Assembly (NCBI GenBank): GCA_017561105.1
Contig: JAFZDR010000159.1
Span: 1 to 5,621 of the forward strand
DNA: 5,621 nucleotides
From: Alistipes sp.
GTDB taxonomy: Bacteria > Bacteroidota > Bacteroidia > Bacteroidales > Rikenellaceae
Direction: 5' to 3'
The stretch's first letter is position 1. Every line of letters begins with the position of its first letter. A program made the position numbers and the translations under genes. Below, in pieces: positions 1 to 5,621 of this stretch. The notes under the pieces are model-generated. The model had not been told where the DNA came from. It saw only the letters and a program-made list of their open reading frames with translations, and did not search any database.

Positions 1-2249
1 AGTTGCCGGCAACCATCGCGCGTGAAGACTACGATGCTTATTGGGCGATTGGCGAAATCGTACCCGATGCTGGCGGTCAGGGTTATGGGATTACAAATAT
101 CAAGAACTACTACAAGACATACTATGTGCCTAACAATATGGCGATATGTATGGCGGGAGATTTCAACCCGGACGAGGCGATTGTGATTATCGATAAGTAT
201 TTCGGCACTCTAAAGCCAAACAAGAACCTGCCGAAGGTAGGGGAGTATAAACCTGCCCGCCTTACCGATGTCAAGGAGGTTGATGTCTATGGTTTGGAGA
301 GTGAGAGTGTGGCTATCGCTTGGCCTACCGAGGGTGCGCGTTCGGAGGGTGCTTTGATTGGTGATATCTTGAACGGAGTCCTCTCGAATGGCAGCTGCGG
401 TCTTATCGACACAAACCTTTTGCAGTCGCAGAAGGTACTCGACGCCTACGGCTATGTAGAGTGCTTGGCGGATGCAGGTATAGCAATGGTTGCTGGCGAG
501 CCAAAGCAGGGTCAGACCCTCGAGGAGGTGCGCGATTTGCTTTTGGCCGAGGTCGAGAAGGTTCGCAATGGCGAGTTTGACGAGGAGTTGCTCAAATCAA
601 TTATTGCAAACTACCGCAGGGGTGAGATGTCGCAGATGGAGAATAACTTTGCGCTCGCCTACAGAATGGAGGCGGCATTTATCAACGGCGTGGAGTGGGC
701 TGATGTTGCAACAGAGCTCGACCGCGCAGCGAAACTCACCAAGGCCGATTTGGTAGCCTGGGCAAAGGAGAACCTTCCGCTCGACGGCTATGCCGTAGTC
801 TATAAGCGTCAGGGCGAGGATAAGTCGCAGAAGAAGATAGAGAAACCTACAATTACCCCTATTTCGGCAAACCGCGATGCGCAGAGCGACTACCTTGTGG
901 CTATGCAGCAGAGCGAGGTAGCGCCTATCGCACCTCAATTTGTCGATTATAAGCGTGATCTTGGTCGTACCAAGTTGGAGAACGGAATAGAGGTACTCTA
1001 CAAGCGTAATACAACTAACGAGTTGTTCTCGCTTATCTATCTCTACGATTTTGGTGGCTCAACCTTCAAGTCGTTGCCATTGGCTGCGAGGTATATGGAG
1101 ATGTTGGGTACAGCCGATAAGTCGGTGGAGAAGATTCAACGCGAGTTGTACGATTTGGCTTGTAGCTTCAATATATCGGCTGCGCTCGATAAGACCTATG
1201 TGGTTGTCAGCGGCCTCTCCGAGAATATGGAGAAGGCGATGAAGATTGTCGAGGACTATATCGCAAATGTCGAGGGCGACGAGGCGGTTTTGCGCGAGGT
1301 TAAGCGCGATGTCGAGCAGGAGCGCCTTAATGCAAAGTCTTCGCAGCAGGAGTGCTTCAGTGCATTACAGAAGTATTGCATCTATGGAGCAGAGTATGCT
1401 CGCAAGGTGAAGATGACAACCAAGGAGTTGCGCAATATATCATCGGAGGAGTTGCTTTCGCAGATTAAGGCGTTGCCTAAGACCCAGCACCGTGTTATGT
1501 ACTATGGTCCGTTGGCAATCAACGATGTTGTGGCTTCGCTCTACAATACTCACTGCGTAGGTGACGAGTTGAAAGCGGTGGAGAAGGTCACCCTCTCGCC
1601 AAACAATGTAACAAAGCCAAGCGTTCTCTTTGCACAGTACGATGCTAAGCAGGTCTACTATATGCAGTATTCGTGTCGTACCGAGGATAAGTTCGATGTT
1701 AAGAATTCACCGATAACAAACCTCTATAACGACTACTTCTCGGGCGGTATGAACTCTATCGTGTTCCAGGAGATGCGCGAGGCACGAGGTTTGGCATACT
1801 CGTCGTATGCGGGTCTTTGGAAGGGTACAACTCCGCAGGATCCATACTACTTCTACGCCTTTATTGCAACTCAGAACGATAAGGTACAGCAGGCTGTCGA
1901 GGCTTTCGACGAGATTATCGAGAATATGCCTCGCTCGGAGAAGGCGTTTGACCTCGCCAAGAGCGGACTTTTGGCAAACTTGGAGAGCCAGCGCACTACC
2001 AAGGCGAATGTTTTGTGGAGCTATCTCGAGTACGAGAAGTTTGGTTTGACCGAGGATATCAATAAGACAGTTTACGAGGGCGTGAAGAGCCTAACCCTTG
2101 ACGATGTGGTAGCTTTCCAGCAGCGTATGGTTAAGAGCCGCCCTTATACCTACTGTGTATTGGGCGATAAGAGTGACCTCGATATGAAGTATCTCCGTTC
2201 GCTTGGCAAGGTCAAGTTCTTGTCGCAGGAGGAGATCTTCGGATATTAA
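1..2249 (+). CDS. M16 family zinc metallopeptidase (insulinase/pitrilysin type), C-terminal part, 5' end outside window
   Basis: The reading frame is already open at the left edge, so the true start lies upstream; the TTG at position 3 is not a credible start. About 748 residues are visible (numbered from base 3). Residues 37-53, with YYVPNN then AGDF, are the classic end of the first M16 domain. Residues about 60-270 form the first M16_C domain. A linker containing EKPTITP (280-286) leads to a second M16 pair: a degenerate half with FGGSTF (350-355) and RYMEM (363-367) where an active half would carry HxxEH, then a last domain with the R-E-x-x-R-G-L-A-Y signature (592-599). Family members of this two-pair type are usually over 900 residues, so roughly 200 are missing, including the HxxEH zinc site; catalytic competence cannot be judged here. 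The family cleaves short peptides inside a closed chamber, and Bacteroidota versions are usually exported to the periplasm. The stop is 2 bp before the next gene, suggesting co-transcription. Family call is sure; substrate unknown. Confidence 0.93.
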   Translation, partial: LPATIAREDYDAYWAIGEIVPDAGGQGYGITNIKNYYKTYYVPNNMAICMAGDFNPDEAIVIIDKYFGTLKPNKNLPKVGEYKPARLTDVKEVDVYGLESESVAIAWPTEGARSEGALIGDILNGVLSNGSCGLIDTNLLQSQKVLDAYGYVECLADAGIAMVAGEPKQGQTLEEVRDLLLAEVEKVRNGEFDEELLKSIIANYRRGEMSQMENNFALAYRMEAAFINGVEWADVATELDRAAKLTKADLVAWAKENLPLDGYAVVYKRQGEDKSQKKIEKPTITPISANRDAQSDYLVAMQQSEVAPIAPQFVDYKRDLGRTKLENGIEVLYKRNTTNELFSLIYLYDFGGSTFKSLPLAARYMEMLGTADKSVEKIQRELYDLACSFNISAALDKTYVVVSGLSENMEKAMKIVEDYIANVEGDEAVLREVKRDVEQERLNAKSSQQECFSALQKYCIYGAEYARKVKMTTKELRNISSEELLSQIKALPKTQHRVMYYGPLAINDVVASLYNTHCVGDELKAVEKVTLSPNNVTKPSVLFAQYDAKQVYYMQYSCRTEDKFDVKNSPITNLYNDYFSGGMNSIVFQEMREARGLAYSSYAGLWKGTTPQDPYYFYAFIATQNDKVQQAVEAFDEIIENMPRSEKAFDLAKSGLLANLESQRTTKANVLWSYLEYEKFGLTEDINKTVYEGVKSLTLDDVVAFQQRMVKSRPYTYCVLGDKSDLDMKYLRSLGKVKFLSQEEIFGY

Positions 2250-2254
2250 ACATG
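2227..2254 (+). promoter_or_regulatory. Shine-Dalgarno-like AGGAGGAG inside the M16 gene end, poorly spaced to the next start
   Basis: AGGAGGAG lies at 2227-2234 but is 17 nt from the ATG at 2252 and 26 nt from the alternative ATG at 2261, too far for a normal Shine-Dalgarno contact. It also encodes Gln-Glu-Glu of the M16 protein, which uses GAG heavily, so it may be chance. With only 2 bp between stop and start, translational coupling is the more likely initiation route. Bacteroidota generally rely little on Shine-Dalgarno sequences. Confidence 0.2.
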
Positions 2255-3436
2255 AGTTATATGCGAGTAAGAAACCTTATAATAGGCTTGTTGGCTGTCG
2301 CTGCAGTTGCAGTGTCGGCATCGGCGCAGGAAATACTGCCTTTGCCGGGTACGGTTGTTAATCACAGCCCTGCCTCGAAGGGTAAATACCTCGGCTCGCC
2401 AAGTATCTGCATATTGCCGAATGGGCGCTATGTCGTGAGCCACGACTACTTTGGTCCAAAGACCAAGGAGTTTGAAACGGCTATCACCGACATCTTCGTG
2501 TCGGACGACAAGGGTGCTTCATGGCAGAAAACGGCATCGCTGAGAGGTCAGTTTTGGTCAACAATATTCTGCCATAAGGGCGATGTCTATATCTTTGGCA
2601 CCTGCCGTCACCACGGCAATATCGTAATTCGTAAGTCGAGCGATGGTGGCGAGAGCTGGAGCAATCCGTACGATGCCGAGCACGGACTTATCGTCGAGGG
2701 GGAGTATCATACCGCTCCAACACCTGTGCTTGTACATAACGGCCGTATCTGGAAGGCCTTTGAGTATGCTACACACAAGGTGCGCAAGTGGGGCCGACGC
2801 TACTCGGCAATGGTTATCTCGGCTCCCGTAAATGCCGATTTGCTCGATGCAAAGAGCTGGCGCTGCTCGAATATTCTCTACTCTGATCCTTCGTGGTTGG
2901 GTGGCGAGTTCCGCGGTTGGCTCGAGGGCAATGTGGTTTACGACTACAAGAATAAGCAACTCTTGAATATACTTCGTGTCGGCACCGTAAAGGGTGTAGG
3001 TGTGGAGCAGTGCGCGAGAGTGGCAGTGTCGCCAAACGGTAAAAACATATCGTTCGATACCAAAACAGGCTTTATGCCTTTCCCTGGTGGAGCAAAGAAA
3101 TTTACCATTCGCTACGACGAGCGCACAAAGAGATATTGGACCTTGGCAAATACTACCGACCCCGATAAGCTCGTTATAAAGAATGATAAGACGCGCAATG
3201 TGCTGACTTTGTGCAGTTCGGAGGACCTTGTTTCGTGGAAACAGGAGCGCGTAGTCGTATCGCACCCCGATGTTATGTACCACGGTGTGCAGTATGTAGA
3301 TTGGCAGTTCGAAGGCGAGGATATCGTTGCAGTTATTCGCACTGCGTGGGATGATGAAGAGGGCCATGCTCACAATCAGCACGACTCGAACTACATTATC
3401 TTCCACCGTGTAGAGAAGTTCGCCGAGAGGAGATAG
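2252..3436 (+). CDS. secreted sialidase-fold (Asp-box/BNR repeat) protein, possible glycoside hydrolase
   Basis: A 394-residue protein beginning with a signal peptide: basic start (MRVRN), hydrophobic core IIGLLAVAAVAV, and a likely signal peptidase I cut after SASA (residue 25). There is no lipobox, so it is expected in the periplasm or released. Two clean Asp boxes (S-x-D-x-G-x-x-W) sit at 84-91 and 129-136, with a decayed one near 260-268 (SPNGKNISF) and an S-x-x-D-L-x-x-W-like variant at 322-329. These mark a beta-propeller of sialidase type. E225 in WLEGNVV and R242 in ILRV resemble the Glu and second Arg of GH33 sialidases, but no FRIP/YRIP motif is visible near the N-terminus, so true sialidase activity is doubtful. 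The C-terminal HDSNYIIFHRVEKF is a tail I associate with uncharacterised 'sialidase family' proteins. ATG 2252 was chosen for its 2-bp spacing after the upstream stop; ATG 2261 (residue 4) is an equally good signal-peptide start. Substrate unknown. Confidence 0.85.
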   Translation: MSYMRVRNLIIGLLAVAAVAVSASAQEILPLPGTVVNHSPASKGKYLGSPSICILPNGRYVVSHDYFGPKTKEFETAITDIFVSDDKGASWQKTASLRGQFWSTIFCHKGDVYIFGTCRHHGNIVIRKSSDGGESWSNPYDAEHGLIVEGEYHTAPTPVLVHNGRIWKAFEYATHKVRKWGRRYSAMVISAPVNADLLDAKSWRCSNILYSDPSWLGGEFRGWLEGNVVYDYKNKQLLNILRVGTVKGVGVEQCARVAVSPNGKNISFDTKTGFMPFPGGAKKFTIRYDERTKRYWTLANTTDPDKLVIKNDKTRNVLTLCSSEDLVSWKQERVVVSHPDVMYHGVQYVDWQFEGEDIVAVIRTAWDDEEGHAHNQHDSNYIIFHRVEKFAERR

Positions 3437-3467
3437 AAAATTCAACACTTAAATAAATATAGGTATT
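3437..3467 (+). promoter_or_regulatory. short A/T-rich leader before the M49 gene
   Basis: This 31-bp gap is strongly A/T-rich, in contrast with the genes on both sides. It contains only AGG (3461-3463) as a possible Shine-Dalgarno remnant, 4 nt before the ATG. A/T-rich unstructured leaders are typical for efficient initiation in Bacteroidota. I see no TTTG / TAnnTTTG promoter pair of the Bacteroides type here, so read-through from the upstream genes, or a promoter inside the preceding gene, is assumed. Confidence 0.3.
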
Positions 3468-5471
3468 ATGAAAAAAATCGTTTTTTTAACAATGGGAATT
3501 ATTGCTATGGCAGCAACGGCTTGTAAGTCGGAGAAGGCGGAGCAGCCTTGGATTGTCGATCGTTTCGACGATGTCAAGATTATTCGCTACGAGGTGCCTG
3601 AGTTTGAAAATCAGTCGCTAAATGACAAGATTTTGATCTACTACTTGGCTGAGTCGGCTAAGTGTGGTCGCGATATCTTGTTCGATCAGAACTTTAAGTA
3701 CAACCTCACCATCCGTCGTGCTTTGGAGAAGATCTACACTTCGTACGATGGTTGCAAGGAGTGCCCTGATTTCAAGGCTATGGAGAAGTATTTGAAGAAG
3801 GTATGGTTGGCTAACGGTATCCACCACCACTACTCGAACGACAAGTTCCAGCCAGAGTTCTCGCGCGAGTGGTTCTCGGCACAGTGGGATAAGTGTGGCG
3901 TTGAGTCGCCTGTATGCAAGGAGACTATCTTGGAGGCTATCTTCAACCCTGCACTCTACGCTACACGCCTTAACCAGGCTAAGGGCGCAGATGTAATTGC
4001 TACATCGGCAGGTAACTACTACGAGGGTGTTACTCAGAAGGAGGTTGAGAAGTTCTACAACGATATGATTAAGAAGGCTGGCAACGATCCATGCCCAATT
4101 TCGTACGGTTTGAACTCTAAGCTCGTTAAGAAGAATGGTAAGATCTACGAGCAGACCTACAAGATTGGCGGTATGTACACCGAGGCTTTGGAGCAGATTG
4201 TTGCGTGGTTGGAGAAGGCTGAGGCTGTTGCTGAGGAGCCTATCAAGACCACTATCGGTTTGTTGATTAAGTATTATAAGAGCGGTGATTTGCGCGATTT
4301 CGACGCATTCAATGTTGCTTGGGTTAAGGATACAACTTCGAATGTAGACTTCGTAAACGGTTTTACCGAGGTTTATGGCGATCCACTCGGCTACAAGGCT
4401 TCGTGGGAGTCTGTTGTAAACTTCCTCGATAAGGCGGCTTGCCGTCGTACTCAGATTATCTCGGAGAATGCACAGTGGTTCGAGGATCACTCGCCAATCA
4501 ACCCTGCATACCGCAAGAAGGAGGTTAAGGGCGTATCGGCTAAGGTTATCACCGTGGCTATGCTCGGTGGTGATACCTATCCAACAACTCCTATCGGTAT
4601 TAACCTTCCAAACGCAGATTGGATTCGCAAGGAGCACGGCTCTAAGTCGGTAACAATCGACAATATCACCTACGCATACAAGAAGGCTGCACAGGGTGGC
4701 GGCTTCGCTGAGGAGTTCGTACTCCGCGAGGAGGATCGCGCTCGTATGAAGGAGTATGGTAAGCTTTCGGATGACCTCCACACCGACCTCCACGAGTGCC
4801 TCGGTCACGGTTCGGGTCAGTTGGCTCCTGGTACAACAGGTACCGAGTTGGGTGTTTACTCTTCGCCACTCGAGGAGACTCGTGCAGACCTCTTCGCACT
4901 CTACTACCTCGGCGATAAGAAGATGGTTGAGATCGGTTTGATCCCATCGCTCGATGTTGCTAAGGCTCAGTACGCATCGTATGTTATGAATGGTGCTATG
5001 ACTCAGTTCTCGCGTATCGAGTTGGGTAAGAATGTTGAGCAGGCTCACATGCGTAACCGCAAGCTCATCTCGGAGTGGGCATACGACCTCGGCAAGGCTG
5101 AGAATGTTATGGAGTGGGTTGTTAAGGATGGCAAGCGCTACCTCGTAGTTAATGACTTCGACAAGTTGCGCGAGATCTTTGGCAAGCAGCTCTATGAGAT
5201 TCAGCGCATTAAGTCGGAGGGCGACTTCGAGGCTGGTAAGGCGTTGATCGAGAAGTATGCAGTTAAGATCGATTACGATCTCCACAAGGAGGTTCGCGAA
5301 CGTTACTATGCTCTCAACATCGAGCCTTATGGTGGTTTTGTAAACCCTGAGTACGAGTTGGTTATGGATGGCGACAAGATTGTAGATGTTAAGGTTTCGT
5401 ACCCTGCAAACTACATCGAGCAGCACCTCCACTACTCTAAGGATTACTCTTTCTTGCCAAGCCTTAACTAA
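3468..5471 (+). CDS. dipeptidyl peptidase III, zinc peptidase family M49, lipoprotein-like
   Basis: A complete 667-residue protein, close to the size recalled for the Bacteroides thetaiotaomicron enzyme (about 675). The zinc motif HECLGH is at 442-447 (H442 and H447 ligands, E443 catalytic base), and the second motif EETRAD is at 469-474, with E470 as third ligand. C444 inside the motif matches the cysteine reported in the Bacteroides enzyme, where animal DPP III has HELLGH. Other family blocks are GGDTYPTTPIGINLPN (367-382), GSKSV (391-395) and the GGGFAEEF region (410-417). The enzyme removes dipeptides from the N-terminus of oligopeptides. The N-terminus (MKKIVFLTMGIIAMAATAC) is a lipoprotein signal with a loose lipobox (A-T-A-C19) followed by the charged KSEKAE, so membrane anchoring on the envelope side is likely. 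The start is the only ATG that gives this signal. It follows the sialidase-like gene by 31 bp, probably in one operon. Codons 52-667 contain no TTA, CTA or TCA, a bias consistent with high expression. The last seven codons form one arm of a hairpin. Confidence 0.95.
   Translation: MKKIVFLTMGIIAMAATACKSEKAEQPWIVDRFDDVKIIRYEVPEFENQSLNDKILIYYLAESAKCGRDILFDQNFKYNLTIRRALEKIYTSYDGCKECPDFKAMEKYLKKVWLANGIHHHYSNDKFQPEFSREWFSAQWDKCGVESPVCKETILEAIFNPALYATRLNQAKGADVIATSAGNYYEGVTQKEVEKFYNDMIKKAGNDPCPISYGLNSKLVKKNGKIYEQTYKIGGMYTEALEQIVAWLEKAEAVAEEPIKTTIGLLIKYYKSGDLRDFDAFNVAWVKDTTSNVDFVNGFTEVYGDPLGYKASWESVVNFLDKAACRRTQIISENAQWFEDHSPINPAYRKKEVKGVSAKVITVAMLGGDTYPTTPIGINLPNADWIRKEHGSKSVTIDNITYAYKKAAQGGGFAEEFVLREEDRARMKEYGKLSDDLHTDLHECLGHGSGQLAPGTTGTELGVYSSPLEETRADLFALYYLGDKKMVEIGLIPSLDVAKAQYASYVMNGAMTQFSRIELGKNVEQAHMRNRKLISEWAYDLGKAENVMEWVVKDGKRYLVVNDFDKLREIFGKQLYEIQRIKSEGDFEAGKALIEKYAVKIDYDLHKEVRERYYALNIEPYGGFVNPEYELVMDGDKIVDVKVSYPANYIEQHLHYSKDYSFLPSLN
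3471..3487 (+). repeat. A7-TCG-T7 inverted homopolymer tracts just after the M49 start codon
   Basis: Seven A (3471-3477), TCG, then seven T (3481-3487) follow the ATG directly and encode Lys-Lys-Ile-Val-Phe-Leu. The tracts are complementary and could form a weak A-U stem with a 3-nt loop. Lys-Lys at the start of a signal peptide explains the A run easily, so this may have no function. Both tracts could slip during replication and shift the frame at codons 2-7. Confidence 0.5.
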
Positions 5472-5487
5472 GGCTCGGCAAGAAAGA
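5448..5487 (+). terminator. long hairpin spanning the M49 stop codon, probable transcript 3'-end structure
   Basis: TCTTTCTTGCCAAGCCTTA (5448-5466) and TAAGGCTCGGCAAGAAAGA (5469-5487) are inverted copies with a single mismatch (A5459 against C5476). This gives a stem of about 18 bp with a loop of roughly 4 nt. The left arm encodes the last residues, SFLPSLN; the right arm begins with the stop codon TAA (5469-5471). No T-run follows on either strand, so it is not a standard intrinsic terminator. It could end transcription another way, protect the 3' end of the mRNA, or serve as a pause site. The structure is plain in the sequence; the function is inferred from its place at the end of the putative operon. 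Confidence 0.55.
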
Positions 5488-5496
5488 CCGAGTATC

Positions 5497-5613
5497 AAGT
5501 TGTATAACAAGGCTACTTTGTCGTTACGCTCGCCCTCAAATGCTCATTTACGCCGAGTAAACTCCGCGTTTTCGGGCTTCGCAAGCCTAAAATTAGCTCT
5601 TGTTATACAACTT
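5497..5613. repeat. 117-bp element bounded by perfect 15-bp inverted repeats (MITE-like or structured RNA)
   Basis: AAGTTGTATAACAAG at 5497-5511 and CTTGTTATACAACTT at 5599-5613 are exact reverse complements. The 87-bp interior (5512-5598) has no credible ORF. It carries two smaller inverted repeats: TTTAC/GTAAA (5547-5551 and 5557-5561) and GGGCTT/AAGCCT (5574-5579 and 5583-5588). The whole can fold as a long stem holding small hairpins. I see no clear target-site duplication beyond a 2-bp TC on both sides (5495-5496 and 5614-5615). Possible identities are a non-autonomous mobile repeat, a REP/BIME-like dispersed intergenic repeat, or a structured transcript end. Wording such as ACTCCGCGTTTTCGGGC seems familiar to me from Bacteroidales intergenic repeats, but that is memory, not a search. 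Confidence 0.6.
5569..5592 (+). repeat. small hairpin inside the inverted-repeat element
   Basis: GGGCTT (5574-5579) pairs with AAGCCT (5583-5588) around the 3-nt loop CGC, with one G-U wobble. The flanking TTTT (5569-5572) and AAAA (5589-5592) extend the stem past a bulged C5573. Read on the minus strand, the hairpin is also flanked by A and T runs, but the pairing is weak for a terminator. It is best seen as internal structure of the larger element. Confidence 0.4.
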
Positions 5614-5618
5614 TCAAA
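5588..5618 (-). promoter_or_regulatory. possible Bacteroides-type promoter pointing left, weak
   Basis: On the minus strand TTTG (5618-5615) is followed after 19 nt by TAATTTTA (5595-5588), one base off the Bacteroides -7 consensus TAnnTTTG. The spacing fits the usual TTTG to -7 distance. Transcription would run into the inverted-repeat element and antisense to the M49 gene. Such short A/T motifs arise often by chance, and no minus-strand gene follows in the window. Confidence 0.15.
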
Positions 5619-5621
5619 CAA

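Noticed and set aside
490..756. Short + strand frame within the M16 gene, and similar ones at 1051-1242 and 1807-2049
   Set aside because: Out-of-frame shadows rich in Arg, Ser and Trp, lying inside well-supported M16 domain sequence, with no independent start signals.
1..2249. Pseudogene or truncated M16 gene
   Set aside because: The missing N-terminus is due to the window edge. The frame is intact to a normal stop and keeps all expected downstream domains.
2558..3448. Minus-strand 296-codon open frame antisense to the sialidase-like gene
   Set aside because: Again in codon register with the sense gene and explained by codon bias. No domain is seen, and the sense frame has a signal peptide and Asp boxes.
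4666..4947. Minus-strand frame of 93 codons across the M49 zinc motif
   Set aside because: Its Arg/Pro/Gly-rich product is a byproduct of the conserved sense coding sequence, with no leader or domain.
5448..5487. Classical rho-independent terminator
   Set aside because: The stem is strong, but neither strand has a run of T after it, so only a noncanonical 3'-end role is proposed.
3618..5510. Minus-strand 630-codon open frame antisense to the M49 gene
   Set aside because: It is exactly in codon register with the M49 gene and stays open only because that gene avoids TTA, CTA and TCA. Its product is low-complexity Leu/Val/Arg-rich with no recognisable domain, and the sense frame carries complete M49 motifs.
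5472..5621. tRNA or standard small-RNA gene in the 3' spacer
   Set aside because: No cloverleaf, T-loop GTTCGA-type motif or CCA-end pattern was found. The pairing present is a long terminal inverted repeat with small hairpins, which does not fit a tRNA.

Overview
The window most resembles a Bacteroidota (Bacteroidales) chromosome, probably from a gut commensal. Three things point there: a long M16 peptidase with the linker style of that phylum, a lipoprotein-type M49 peptidase with the HECLGH signature described for Bacteroides dipeptidyl peptidase III, and A/T-rich translation starts without properly spaced Shine-Dalgarno sequences. The roughly balanced base composition and heavy use of GAG, AAG, CTC, TTG and TCG would fit an Alistipes/Rikenellaceae-type genome. 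That genus-level guess is inference from style, not a match.

Layout, all genes on the + strand: (1) 1-2249, the C-terminal part of a large M16 metallopeptidase, with its N-terminus and zinc site outside the window; (2) 2252-3436, a secreted sialidase-fold (Asp-box/BNR) protein starting 2 bp after the M16 stop; (3) 3468-5471, a complete lipoprotein-like dipeptidyl peptidase III (M49) after a 31-bp gap; (4) 5472-5621, a noncoding tail. The tail region holds a 40-nt hairpin that straddles the M49 stop codon, and a 117-bp element bounded by perfect 15-bp inverted repeats.

The tight spacing suggests the three genes are one transcription unit. All three products look exported (the M16 protein by family expectation only). 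A reasonable reading is an envelope set for breaking down peptides and perhaps glycosylated peptides: M16 cuts oligopeptides, M49 removes dipeptides from N-termini, and the middle protein may act on a glycan. No known pathway joins the three, so this is inference. The genes themselves are ordinary. The least explained parts are the inverted-repeat element, the stop-codon hairpin and the uncertain chemistry of the sialidase-like protein. I saw no RNA gene, CRISPR array, insertion sequence or defence system.
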